Below are positions 8,240 through 15,540 of a stretch of DNA of 17,710 nucleotides, one piece after another. The notes beneath the pieces were generated by a model. It saw only the letters and a list, made by a program, of their open reading frames with translations, was not told the origin of the DNA and searched no databases. Numbering within the stretch: position 1 is the first letter of the stretch; the number at the start of each line of letters is the position of its first letter. The DNA lies in the NCBI GenBank assembly GCA_016926135.1, contig JAFGPH010000540.1, positions 1 to 17,710 of the forward strand, in the 5' to 3' direction. Position numbers and translations under genes: made by a program. The DNA comes from Deltaproteobacteria bacterium. GTDB lineage: Bacteria > Desulfobacterota > DSM-4660 > Desulfatiglandales > HGW-15.

Positions 8240-9190
8240 TCATATCCTTTCCGCAGCCCTCAGGGTGGCACTTCGCGCCCTGGGGTTGTCTCCGATCTCC
8301 CTTGGGCTCGGCTTGACGCCCTTCTTCCGCAGTCTTCGGAATAGCGGGCTTCTCCCGCAGACACATCGAGGAAAATCCCTGGGACAGATACAGCCCTTTT
8401 CCCAGTTCAGCATGGCCTGTTTGACCATCCTGTCTTCAAGGGAGTGATAGGTCAGAACGACCAACCGGCCTCCCTTTTTGACTTTGGTGGGGACCCATTC
8501 CAGGAATCGGTCCAGATTCTCCAACTCCCTGTTCACGGCAATCCTCAGGGCCTGAAAACTTCGAGTTGCCGGATGTTTCGATCCCGGACGACTCGAACGC
8601 GGCACAGCCGATTCGATCAGTTCCGCAAGCCTCAGAGAGGACTGAATGCGGCCCGACCTGCGTCCCTCTCCCAATGCCCTGACAATCCTCTTTGCTTTGC
8701 GTTCTTCACCATACTGTCTGAGAATCGTCTCCAGTTTCTGTGAGGAGAGATTGTTGATTAGATCTTGCGCAGTCATCGAGTCCTCGTGATCCATTCTCAT
8801 GTCCAGGGGTTCATCCCTCCTAAAACTGAAGCCCCTGCCCGAGCGTTCGAGCTGAACCGTAGAAATCCCCAAATCCAGGAGGATGCCGTCCACCTCCGTT
8901 AAGCCCAGAGTTTCCAGGATCAGGTCCAGTCCGGCGAAATTCCCCTTGCGTACACTCACTCTCTCGCCAAACACGGAGAGTCTTTCCCTGGAGAGATCCA
9001 CAGCGGCCGAATCACGGTCCAAACAGATCAGCCGCCCCCTGGGGCCCAGATTCGCTGCTATGCCTTCGCTGTGCCCCCCGGAGCCGACCGTTCCATCCAC
9101 ATAAATGCCTTCCGGGTTTGTGAGCAGTGAATGGAGCGTCTCGTCCAAGAGGACCGGGCGGTGGGGATACTTTGAGTTTTCCCCTTTCAA
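8240..9190 (-). CDS. rsmH: 16S rRNA (cytosine-1402-N4)-methyltransferase RsmH (MraW)
   Basis: Methylates N4 of C1402 in the ribosomal P site of 16S rRNA using SAM. With a TTG start at 9190 the protein has 316 residues, the usual size, and begins just before the family motif HRPVLLDE (10-17). SAM-binding DGTVGSGGHS is at 32-41, LLDLGIS at 104-110, and YHSLEDR at 248-254, followed by a CxCP...CxCG segment. The frame is open further upstream to an ATG at 9262, but that start would overlap mraZ by 76 bp and add 24 residues without family support. The TTG makes a 4-bp TTGA overlap with the mraZ stop, matching the ATGA junctions elsewhere in the operon. The exact start remains a judgement. Confidence 0.95.
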   Translation of the reverse strand: MKGENSKYPHRPVLLDETLHSLLTNPEGIYVDGTVGSGGHSEGIAANLGPRGRLICLDRDSAAVDLSRERLSVFGERVSVRKGNFAGLDLILETLGLTEVDGILLDLGISTVQLERSGRGFSFRRDEPLDMRMDHEDSMTAQDLINNLSSQKLETILRQYGEERKAKRIVRALGEGRRSGRIQSSLRLAELIESAVPRSSRPGSKHPATRSFQALRIAVNRELENLDRFLEWVPTKVKKGGRLVVLTYHSLEDRMVKQAMLNWEKGCICPRDFPRCVCGRSPLFRRLRKKGVKPSPREIGDNPRARSATLRAAERI

Positions 9191-9624
9191 ATACCCAGTT
9201 CCGAAAGCGCCTGGCTCACCTGTGGGAAGCTCGTCTTGGCCCTTTCGAATTCTTCCTCCCATTTCTCCCTGTCCCAGATCTCGAAGAGTTTCAGCTCACC
9301 CACGAGCACCAGGTCTTTCTTCAATCCTGCAATCTCTCTGAGATCCGGAGGGATCGTAATCCGACCTTGTTTGATGGGGCACTCGTGAGCACCCGAGATA
9401 AAGTACCGGCGGTAGGTATTGACTGCCTGATCAAAAAGGGAGAGATCTGCGGCCCTCTCTTCTATGACCTTCCAGTCATCACTGGCAAATGCCCACAAGC
9501 AGTTGAAATGGTTGGTTATGATCAGGCAGTGGACACCCTTATTGTTCAAGGCATCCCTGAACCTCGCCGGGATCGCCAGCCTTCCTTTTTCATCGAGAGC
9601 ATGTCTTGAACGGCCCCTAAACAC
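9187..9624 (-). CDS. mraZ: Transcriptional regulator MraZ
   Basis: DNA-binding repressor of the dcw operon, made of two tandem AbrB-like (SpoVT) repeats and known to form ring oligomers. From the GTG at 9624 the protein has 145 residues. Repeat 1 is FRGRSRHALDEKGRLAIPARFR (DEKGR at 11-15) and repeat 2 contains KQGRITIP (85-92). I chose the start that places FRG directly after the initiator, as in most MraZ proteins; a second in-frame GTG at 9633 would add three residues. An earlier in-frame GTG at 9678 lies inside the predicted -10 element and is unlikely. It is the first gene of the operon, downstream of four repeats that look like its own binding sites. Confidence 0.94.
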   Translation of the reverse strand: MFRGRSRHALDEKGRLAIPARFRDALNNKGVHCLIITNHFNCLWAFASDDWKVIEERAADLSLFDQAVNTYRRYFISGAHECPIKQGRITIPPDLREIAGLKKDLVLVGELKLFEIWDREKWEEEFERAKTSFPQVSQALSELGI

Positions 9625-9640
9625 CCTCAGCACCCCAGAT

Positions 9641-9680
9641 CTTTCCACTTCATGACACTTTATTGCACTTTTTGACACTT
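9641..9680 (-). promoter_or_regulatory. Four tandem 10-bp repeats, likely MraZ operator
   Basis: On the minus strand four units follow each other with exact 10-bp spacing: AAAAGTGTCA, AAAAGTGCAA, TAAAGTGTCA, TGAAGTGGAA. All share the core AAGTG. One face of the helix is therefore contacted every turn. Published MraZ sites are short direct repeats upstream of mraZ; in mollicutes the unit is AAAGTG(T/G) with 3-base spacers, almost the same as here. The array overlaps the -10 element and the presumed transcription start, which suits autorepression. Confidence 0.85.
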
Positions 9681-9706
9681 TTAAGGTAATTCGACCCTCA
9701 TGTCAA
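9678..9706 (-). promoter_or_regulatory. Candidate sigma70-type promoter of the dcw operon
   Basis: Minus-strand -35 TTGACA (9701-9706), a 17-bp spacer, then TAAAAG (9678-9683) as the -10, with 4 of 6 matches. An A/T-rich tract (about 9707-9735) lies immediately upstream and could act as an UP element. The -10 overlaps the first MraZ repeat. No other promoter of this quality was seen upstream of mraZ. Confidence 0.7.
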
Positions 9707-9745
9707 GAAAAATTTAAATCATAAAAAAGAATTAGCGGGTTTTTG

Positions 9746-9822
9746 CCTTTCCTGGAGCATACCCCATCAGCGCTGGAATGGAGGCTACCCTGGTGAGCGG
9801 TTGGATACGGGGTCAGGAAAGG
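9746..9822. repeat. Long-loop inverted repeat between mraZ and the small membrane gene
   Basis: CCTTTCCTG (9746-9754) pairs perfectly with CAGGAAAGG (9814-9822), and the inner blocks ACCCC (9761-9765) and GGGGT (9809-9813) can extend the stem after a 6-base bulge. The right arm covers the stop codon of the minus-strand membrane gene. Read on the minus strand, a T-run (TTTTTT, near 9723-9728) follows about 18 bases after the stem. It may be an imperfect terminator separating that gene from mraZ. Confidence 0.35.
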
Positions 9823-10133
9823 AAGAAAAGGCAGCGTATCACGGCGTAAAGATAGACGATGACAAAGAAAATGTTCAGCACGAGCCCTGAATAGGCGTAA
9901 TCCTTGTCCCCCAGGTCAGTGATTCTGGGTATCGATTTCAGAGAGGACACAAGACCCAGGCAAAGGATCAAAGGGATGACCGTGAAAAAGGGAATCCAGA
10001 AGCGGAAAGAGAGGAGTCCGTTTCGGCCGAACAGGACAAAGACGCAGGCCAGTCCTGCGGCTGCAAATGGCAGAAGAAACCCTGCGATGGCATAATGGTT
10101 GGTTTTTCTTGCGGTCATGCCCTGGCCGGACAT
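9813..10133 (-). CDS. Small three-helix membrane protein of unknown function
   Basis: I do not recognise a named family with certainty. The 106-residue product has three hydrophobic helices (about 13-35, 45-64 and 81-103) with a short polar loop (65-80, SLKSIPRITDLGDKDYAYSG) before the last. The layout, a short N-terminus, then AIAGFLLP, then a loop followed by YSGLVLNI, loosely resembles DUF4190-type proteins, but the match is weak. A second start at 10118 (MTARK) would remove five residues; neither start has a strong ribosome site. It stands alone on the minus strand, upstream of mraZ and divergent from hsp20. Confidence 0.65.
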   Translation of the reverse strand: MSGQGMTARKTNHYAIAGFLLPFAAAGLACVFVLFGRNGLLSFRFWIPFFTVIPLILCLGLVSSLKSIPRITDLGDKDYAYSGLVLNIFFVIVYLYAVIRCLFFLS

Positions 10134-10272
10134 TCAAGGTTACAGAGTCCCGGCGCCACGCTCCTGGAGACGGAACATGTCTTTAGCCAACCACCCGGCA
10201 TAGCGCCTTGCACCCTTCCATCATGACCCATAACGCAAGGATCCGAGGAAATCAAGTGCGCCGGAAGTACGA

Positions 10273-10289
10273 ATGCCTTGTCAAGGCAT
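10273..10289. repeat. 17-bp perfect palindrome upstream of the Hsp20 gene
   Basis: ATGCCTTG-T-CAAGGCAT: 8-bp arms around one central base. It lies in the 287-bp divergent intergenic region (10134-10420), about 130 bp before the Hsp20 start. It could be a dimeric regulator site or a short hairpin; no nearby regulator gene suggests which. Apart from this and a weak promoter candidate, I see nothing else in that region. Confidence 0.5.
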
Positions 10290-10338
10290 GTTGGCTCCTG
10301 GCGTGCATCCCGGTCCTTGCTTCTGGGGAGGAAATCCC

Positions 10339-10367
10339 TTGCATCTTCATACCTGAGTTCATAAAAT
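10339..10367 (+). promoter_or_regulatory. Weak candidate promoter for the Hsp20 gene
   Basis: TTGCAT (10339-10344), 17-bp spacer, TAAAAT (10362-10367, 5 of 6 matches to the -10 consensus). The -35 is poor (3 of 6). No clear sigma32 pattern (CTTGAA with a CCCCAT-type -10) or CIRCE element was found. Confidence 0.35.
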
Positions 10368-10420
10368 CGAAAAGTTCATCAACTCTTTACCCGGAAACTG
10401 AGCATCAGGAGGGGTGGATC

Positions 10421-10867
10421 ATGCCAGGGCTGATTTTGTGGAAGAACCAGGAGATCGACAGGCTTCGCAGAGACATGGATCGCCTTATCAGCAGACTCTG
10501 GGAAGACTTCGGAACTCCCCTTCCTGCCCGGGAGTTGCAGGGGGTCCCGTCCGTAGAGGTTTCGGAAACACAGGACCTCCTGGTCATCGAGACCGAAGTG
10601 CCGGTTTTGGGGCCCGACGACCTGGAGGTCTCCATTACCGACGAAGTGCTCACGATCAAGGGAAATGTCGCGCAGGGACAGGCCGCACAAGAAGGAGAAA
10701 CGGTTATGTCGCAGGGGAGCTACGGATTCTTTTCCCACTCCTTTCGACTTCCCTGTAAGGTCCTCACGGATGATGTGGAAGCCACTTACCGGGCCGGTGT
10801 TCTCAGGATCATCCTGCCCAAGTGCAAGAGGGCGGCGGCCCGTGAAGTGAGGATCAGGTTTCAGTAA
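10421..10867 (+). CDS. Small heat-shock protein (Hsp20/alpha-crystallin family)
   Basis: ATP-independent holdase that binds unfolding proteins and forms oligomers in the cytoplasm. 148 residues: a charged amphipathic N-terminal arm (1-40), an alpha-crystallin domain (about 43-134; VPSVEVSETQDLLVIETEVP, then ITDEVLTIKG), and a short C-terminal tail. The conserved SFRLP (107-111) and GVLRIILPK (126-134) are present. The frame is open upstream to 10208, but ATG 10421 is preceded by AGGAGGGG 7-8 bases away and gives the family N-terminus. Two cysteines (112, 135) flank the end of the domain, uncommon but not unknown. It lies about 107 bp before a Lon-family protease gene on the same strand. Confidence 0.92.
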   Translation: MPGLILWKNQEIDRLRRDMDRLISRLWEDFGTPLPARELQGVPSVEVSETQDLLVIETEVPVLGPDDLEVSITDEVLTIKGNVAQGQAAQEGETVMSQGSYGFFSHSFRLPCKVLTDDVEATYRAGVLRIILPKCKRAAAREVRIRFQ

Positions 10868-10883
10868 TCCGGCGCCTGCCGGA
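10868..10883 (+). terminator. Short GC-rich stem-loop after the Hsp20 gene
   Basis: TCCGGC, loop GCCT, GCCGGA, starting on the base after the stop codon. The first T run (TTTT) is about 20 bases further on, so it is not a classical intrinsic terminator. It may attenuate or protect the hsp20 transcript end. Confidence 0.3.
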
Positions 10884-10974
10884 AGGCTTCTCCGCGACTC
10901 CCCTTTTCAGGTCTTTTACGATACAGCCGTGCAACAGCAGAGAATACAAGCAACAAGGAGGAGGTCACAGCCAC

Positions 10975-13467
10975 ATGCCCGATAGCGTATCCGAAAACAG
11001 AGTTCCCCTTGAGAAATTGCGGTGGCGACTCGATCCGGCCACATTGCCGTTTGACTCGACAGAAGACCTCAAACCCCTGGAAGAGATCATCGGCCAGGAA
11101 AGAGGGGTGGATGCTTTCCGTTTCGGAATGGGCGTGAGCATGCCGGGCTATAACGTCTTTGTGACAGGCGTCTCGGGCACAGGTCGGTTATCCACCGTCA
11201 GGAGGCTCCTCCACGAGATGTCCAAGGAGGGCGGCCGCATCCCCGACGATTTCTGCTACGTCAACAACTTCAAGAACCCGGAGGCGCCCATTCTCCTGCG
11301 ACTCAGGGCCGGACTGGGCACAAACTTCAAGAAGGACGTCCGTGACTTCGTGGAGACCCTGAAGAAAGACGTGCCCCAGCTCTTCGAGAGCCAGGACTAC
11401 CTCAACCGAAAGAAAGAGATCATGCTGGAGTACGAGAGGAAGGGGAAGGAGTTTTTCAAGGATCTGGACAAGAGGGTGAGGGAGCAGGGATTCACCCTGG
11501 TGGATGTCCAGGTGGGCCAGGTCAAGAGACCTGAGGTTGTGCCCCTGGTGGACGGCAACCCAACGCACATCGACCAGCTTGAGGCGATGGTGGAAAAGGG
11601 GCGGTTTCCCAAGGAGGAGTTCGAAGAGCTTAGGGAGAAGCAGACCAAACTGAGGCATCAGATCGATCAGATCTTTCTGGAGTTGAGGGACCTGCAGAAG
11701 GGTGTGCAGGAGAGCATCGAGAAGATGGACCGTCTCATGTTCATGAAGATGGCTACCGAGCTTGCCGCCCCTCTCCGCGAAAAATACCCGGCAAAGGAGA
11801 TCGAGAAGTACTTGAAGGACATGGTCGACGATATGACGGAGAATCTTCAGATCTTCCTGAGCCAGGGGCAACCCGCCATACCCGGGATGCCCTTCTTGCT
11901 CCCGGAGGGGGATGCCTTCATGCCTTACCAGGTGAACCTTCTCGTCGACAATGCTGAACGGGAGGGACCTCCCGTCATTGTTGAATCCTACCCGACCTAC
12001 CGGAACCTCTTTGGAAGCATCGAAAGGGTCGTGGACAGGAGCGGGGTCTGGAAGACGGATTTCAGCAAGATCAAGGCCGGTTCCATAATCAAGGCCAACG
12101 GGGGTTATTTGGTCATCAACCTTCTGGACGCCGTCATGGAACCTGGTGTCTGGCCGGCACTCAAGCGCGCCCTCAAGACCAAGAGAATGGAGATCCAGAC
12201 CTATGATCCCTTCTACCTTTTCACCACCTCGGGCATCAAACCGGAGCCTATCGAGATGGACGTGAAGGTGGTCGTTATCTCGGACGCTCACCTCTACCGG
12301 CTGCTCTACGCCTACGACGAGGATGTGAAAAAAATCTTCAAGGTGAGGGCGGATTTCGATACCTCCATGGACAGAAACGAGACGACCATCGCGCGGTTTG
12401 CGGAGTTCATCAAGAGGAAGACGGACGAGGATAAACTGAGGCCCTTTGACAGAACGGCCGTGGCCGCTGTCGTGGAACATGCGGTCCGGATGACGGGAAG
12501 ACAGGACAAAATCGCCACGACCTTCCCCGCGGTCAACGATTTACTCCGCGAGGCCAACTACTGGGCAGGCCTTGACAAGTCTACCGGGGTCCAGGAAAAA
12601 CACGTGGACAAGGCCATTGAAGCGAAGATCTTCCGTTCCAACATGGTTGAAGAACATATTCAGGAAATGATCGATCGTGGGACCCTCATGATTGATGTTG
12701 AGGGTGAGGTGGTGGGCCAGGTGAACGGGCTTGCCGTGTACAGCCTCGGTGACCACATGTTCGGAAAGCCTTCCCGCATCACCGCCTCCACGTCCATGGG
12801 ACGGGCCGGAATCATCAATATCGAACGGGAGGCCGATCTGTCCGGGAACACCCACAACAAGGGCATGTTGATCCTGGCAGGATACCTGAGAAAGAAATTT
12901 GCCCAGGATAAACCCCTTACCATGAGCGCCAGCATTGCCTTCGAGCAGTCTTACAGCGGTGTGGACGGAGACAGCGCTTCATCGACGGAGATTTACGCTC
13001 TAATCTCCAGCCTCTCCGGTGTCCCGATCAGGCAGGATATTGCCGTCACCGGCTCCGTGAACCAGAAAGGGGAAGTTCAAGCCATCGGCGGTGTAAACGA
13101 GAAGATCGAGGGTTTCTTCGATTGCTGCAGGAAGCTGGGTTGGACGGGGCGCCAGGGTGTTATGATTCCCGAGAGCAATATCCCTGATCTCATGCTGCGA
13201 AAAGACGTGGTCGGAGCCGTGAAAGACGGAACCTTCCACATCTATGCCGTGAAGAGTGTCGATGAAGGGATCCAGATCCTTACGGGGAGGAAGGCCGGGG
13301 AGATGGGGAAAAACGGCACCTATCCCGAGGGATCCATCAATGGGTTGGTAAACGCAAAACTCCGGGAGCTTGCCCTGGGACTCAAGGACTTCGGTGAAGG
13401 GGAAAAGAAGGAGAAGAAAAGAGCCGGGCGAACCAAGAGGAAGCCGGAGAAAAAACAGCGCCCATGA
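10975..13467 (+). CDS. Lon-family ATP-dependent serine protease (AAA_32/LonB-like type)
   Basis: Probable AAA+ protease with unfoldase and Ser/Lys protease parts in one 830-residue chain; no N-terminal LAN domain as in classical Lon. Residues 35-75 hold the start of the ATPase with a P-loop-like GVSGTGRLST (65-74), in which the usual lysine is arginine. A long charged helical insert follows (about 115-300). The AAA body continues to about 560. The C-terminal Lon protease domain (about 570-775) has the nucleophile Ser667 in DGDSASSTE and Lys710 in GGVNEKIEG; the 43-residue spacing equals that of S679/K722 in E. coli Lon. The tail (from about 805) is strongly basic. ATG 10975 is preceded by AAGGAGGAGG. 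The 3' end overlaps the next gene as ATGA. Substrates are unknown; proximity to hsp20 suggests protein quality control. Confidence 0.93.
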   Translation: MPDSVSENRVPLEKLRWRLDPATLPFDSTEDLKPLEEIIGQERGVDAFRFGMGVSMPGYNVFVTGVSGTGRLSTVRRLLHEMSKEGGRIPDDFCYVNNFKNPEAPILLRLRAGLGTNFKKDVRDFVETLKKDVPQLFESQDYLNRKKEIMLEYERKGKEFFKDLDKRVREQGFTLVDVQVGQVKRPEVVPLVDGNPTHIDQLEAMVEKGRFPKEEFEELREKQTKLRHQIDQIFLELRDLQKGVQESIEKMDRLMFMKMATELAAPLREKYPAKEIEKYLKDMVDDMTENLQIFLSQGQPAIPGMPFLLPEGDAFMPYQVNLLVDNAEREGPPVIVESYPTYRNLFGSIERVVDRSGVWKTDFSKIKAGSIIKANGGYLVINLLDAVMEPGVWPALKRALKTKRMEIQTYDPFYLFTTSGIKPEPIEMDVKVVVISDAHLYRLLYAYDEDVKKIFKVRADFDTSMDRNETTIARFAEFIKRKTDEDKLRPFDRTAVAAVVEHAVRMTGRQDKIATTFPAVNDLLREANYWAGLDKSTGVQEKHVDKAIEAKIFRSNMVEEHIQEMIDRGTLMIDVEGEVVGQVNGLAVYSLGDHMFGKPSRITASTSMGRAGIINIEREADLSGNTHNKGMLILAGYLRKKFAQDKPLTMSASIAFEQSYSGVDGDSASSTEIYALISSLSGVPIRQDIAVTGSVNQKGEVQAIGGVNEKIEGFFDCCRKLGWTGRQGVMIPESNIPDLMLRKDVVGAVKDGTFHIYAVKSVDEGIQILTGRKAGEMGKNGTYPEGSINGLVNAKLRELALGLKDFGEGEKKEKKRAGRTKRKPEKKQRP

Positions 13468-14000
13468 CGATTCATTCCGTACCGCTGGACAGCCACATCG
13501 AGACCAAGATCGCCTGGGCGAACGACTGCAGATGGAGGAAGGGGGAGGCGCTGCTCACGGACCCCGCCGTCGCCCGGCTTTTGGAGAGCCTGAACTCCGC
13601 CATCCGGGACTCCCGGCGCACCATGGCCCAAGCGGGCATTGTGGAGGAGTGCGGGAACTGCGAGCAGAAACGCGGCGGGTCCTGCTGCGGGCTCGGGCTG
13701 GAGAACTATTACAGTGGGAACCTCCTTCTCATCAACCTGCTCCTGGACGTGGAACTGCCCGACCGGAGGTCTGAGCCCAGGAGTTGTTTCTTTCTGGGCC
13801 CCCGGGGATGCCTCCTCGCGGCCCGCCACGTGATCTGCATCAACTACCTCTGTGAAGAAGTCACTTCCCGGATCAACCCCTCACGGATTGCGGAGCTTCG
13901 GGAGAAGGAAGGGGTCGAGGTCAATCTCCTTTTTCAGCTCAACGAGCGCCTCCTCAAAGTGCTCCACGGGGAAACCCAGGGAAGTCCTCTCCATCCATGA
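13464..14000 (+). CDS. YkgJ-like cysteine-cluster protein, probably metal-binding
   Basis: 178 residues with nine cysteines. The pattern C63-G-N-C66 ... C74-C75 ... C108-FFLGPRG-C116 ... C125 ... C130 resembles the YkgJ/CxxCxxxCC zinc- or iron-chelating domain. No signal peptide is evident, so it should be cytoplasmic. The C-terminal third (about 131-178) is a charged helix without cysteines. It is joined to the Lon-type protease by an ATGA overlap (13464-13467) and to the methyltransferase by another (13997-14000), so the three are probably translated together. The actual ligand (Zn, Fe or an Fe-S cluster) and role are unknown. Confidence 0.8.
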   Translation: MTIHSVPLDSHIETKIAWANDCRWRKGEALLTDPAVARLLESLNSAIRDSRRTMAQAGIVEECGNCEQKRGGSCCGLGLENYYSGNLLLINLLLDVELPDRRSEPRSCFFLGPRGCLLAARHVICINYLCEEVTSRINPSRIAELREKEGVEVNLLFQLNERLLKVLHGETQGSPLHP

Positions 14001-14629
14001 CCGCCGTCCGTTCCTCAATCCGTCCTGCGATACGAAAGACACTCGATGAGGTGGCCCGCTTCTATGACCGGAGGAAGGTGGGCGACGTGGGATCCCTCGG
14101 GTTCAGGAGATCGACCGACCTTGCCAGGCTCACCTGCTGCCTTGACGGAATGGTGGAGCAGGGGCTCCTGATCCCCGGCCACTCCAGGTTCTTGGACCTT
14201 GGCTGCGCCGATGGGAGAGTCAGTGTTCTTCTGAGTTACCTCGTCAGGCTCTCGGTGGGGATTGAACTGGATGAATGGACCCTGGACGAATACGGACCCC
14301 TCAAACAGCGACTGGAAGATACCCTTGTTCAAAACGGTCTGCCTCTTCCCCCACAGAACCTTTTCCTCTTCCACGGCGATTCCACGGACGAGGCCCTGCA
14401 CCAAACCATTAGGGAAAAGACCGGCGTCGGCTTCCGCCATTTCGATCTTTTCTACACCTACCTTACCATGCAGGAGGAGTTTGCCGAACTCATCGTCAGG
14501 AAGGCCCATCCCGGCGCCCTGTTTATGGTATACGGCCTTGAAAGCATCCTCCCCCGGTTCAGGGGCCTCCGCCTGCTCACCCCCCGGAAATCCATGGAAG
14601 GGGTCCTCGCCCTCTACAAAAAAGAGTAG
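13997..14629 (+). CDS. Class I SAM-dependent methyltransferase, substrate unknown
   Basis: 210 residues with a Rossmann-type SAM site: motif I FLDLGCADGRVSVLL (65-79) and an acidic residue at the end of the next strand (GIELDEW, Glu90). Then come a HGDSTDE segment (126-132) and a hydrophobic FDLFYTYLTM strand (149-158) at the usual motif IV position. The N-terminal 60 residues are helical and carry no known domain. It is last in the Lon - Cys-cluster - methyltransferase set, with an ATGA overlap to its neighbour. It might modify a protein or a small molecule; the sequence does not say which. After the stop, 14630-14827 holds only unassigned sequence. Confidence 0.85.
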   Translation: MTAVRSSIRPAIRKTLDEVARFYDRRKVGDVGSLGFRRSTDLARLTCCLDGMVEQGLLIPGHSRFLDLGCADGRVSVLLSYLVRLSVGIELDEWTLDEYGPLKQRLEDTLVQNGLPLPPQNLFLFHGDSTDEALHQTIREKTGVGFRHFDLFYTYLTMQEEFAELIVRKAHPGALFMVYGLESILPRFRGLRLLTPRKSMEGVLALYKKE

Positions 14630-14827
14630 TGTCGGATCCTTTTCCTTCACCCGCACCAGAAGATTACCCGGAAGTCTTATTGAACGAAAACAGCACCTGA
14701 AAACGATCTCACGGCGATGTCCCACGAGATGTCGCTATGACCCACAATCCCAAGACACGCGCGTCTCCATCCAACAACCCCTAACCCATCGGCAATCGGC
14801 AAGACGAACCCCCATCCTAGTCTCAGC

Positions 14828-14856
14828 TTGACATTCCGATATATGAGGCATAGAAT
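14828..14856 (+). promoter_or_regulatory. Strong sigma70-type promoter of the first toxin-antitoxin pair
   Basis: Perfect -35 TTGACA (14828-14833), 17-bp spacer, TAGAAT (14851-14856) as -10 with 5 of 6 matches. CATTC (14832-14836) and GAATG (14853-14857) form a spaced inverted repeat across the promoter, a plausible operator for the ribbon-helix-helix antitoxin. Confidence 0.8.
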
Positions 14857-14884
14857 GAGTCAAAATGATGCGCGAGGTGAAGGC

Positions 14885-15139
14885 ATGACACAGGTGACAC
14901 TGAGAGGGCTGGAACCAGAAATTGAACGGGAAATCCGCAAAGAGGCGCGGAAAAGCGGCAGGTCCCTGAACAGGGTGATTCTGGACATGATTTCCGCCAC
15001 TGCCGGAGCAAAGGGGAGAGACCGTGCGAGGGCCGAAACGCTGAGATCCCTCGCGGGAGGATGGAGCGAGAAGGAGGCGGAGGAGTTGATCGAGTCGATC
15101 AAATCCTGTGAGCAAATCGATGAGGGTATGTGGAAATGA
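14885..15139 (+). CDS. vapB: Ribbon-helix-helix antitoxin of a VapBC/FitAB-type module
   Basis: 84 residues. The N-terminus (MTQVTLRGLEPEIEREIRKE...) has the short strand and two helices of FitA-like ribbon-helix-helix repressors; the acidic C-terminal helix (about 55-84) should wrap the toxin. The start at 14885 follows GAGGTGAA by a few bases and lies about 28 bp after the -10. An in-frame TTG at 14828 is the -35 itself and is discarded. The stop overlaps the toxin ATG (ATGA, 15136-15139). Expected roles are neutralising the toxin and repressing the operon. Confidence 0.88.
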   Translation: MTQVTLRGLEPEIEREIRKEARKSGRSLNRVILDMISATAGAKGRDRARAETLRSLAGGWSEKEAEELIESIKSCEQIDEGMWK

Positions 15140-15525
15140 AGATTCTGCTGGATACCAGCGCCTATGTGGCTTTTAAGCTCAACAAACAAGACATTGTGGA
15201 CGTCATCGTCAAGGCGGATCGTGTCTTCTTTTCCCCCATCGTTCTTGGGGAACTCATGTTCGGCTTTCGGAGCGGAACGAGATTCAAGCGGAACATGAGA
15301 GATCTGGAAACGTTCCTGCATCACGAGGCCGTCGAACTCGCCCCGATTGGCGAAATCACTTCAGAACGGTACTCCAGAATCGCTTCTCAACTGAAGGCGC
15401 AGGGAACCCCCATCCCGACCAACGACATATGGATTGCGGCACAGACACAGGAACTCGGCGCTGAACTCATCACGACCGACAGGCATTTCGAGAGCATTCC
15501 CGGCCTTGTATACACCCTCTTCTGA
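15136..15525 (+). CDS. vapC: PIN-domain ribonuclease toxin VapC (module 1)
   Basis: 129-residue PIN domain, a Mg-dependent RNase of type II toxin-antitoxin systems. The acidic active-site set is complete: Asp6 (ILLDTSAYV), Glu39 (IVLGELMFG), Asp97 (TNDIWIAA) and Asp115 (ITTDRHF). I chose the ATG at 15136 because it overlaps the antitoxin stop; an in-frame GTG at 15130 would add two residues. VapC toxins usually cut tRNA or 23S rRNA, but the target cannot be read from sequence. No terminator is visible after it. Confidence 0.92.
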   Translation: MKILLDTSAYVAFKLNKQDIVDVIVKADRVFFSPIVLGELMFGFRSGTRFKRNMRDLETFLHHEAVELAPIGEITSERYSRIASQLKAQGTPIPTNDIWIAAQTQELGAELITTDRHFESIPGLVYTLF

Positions 15526-15540
15526 TACGTTCAACCAGCA

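Noticed and set aside
10208..10420. N-terminal extension of Hsp20 with a signal-peptide-like stretch
   Set aside because: The start at 10421 has a far better ribosome site and the family N-terminus; the extension spans the palindrome and promoter candidate.
11188..12480. 430-codon open frame on the minus strand inside the Lon-type protease gene
   Set aside because: It is antisense to a gene with clear Lon motifs; its composition (His-, Leu-, Val-rich without motifs) is what codon bias of the opposite strand produces.
14764..14803. Tandem ATCGGCA copies near 14789-14803, considered as a repeat array
   Set aside because: Only two 7-bp copies; not a CRISPR or other array.
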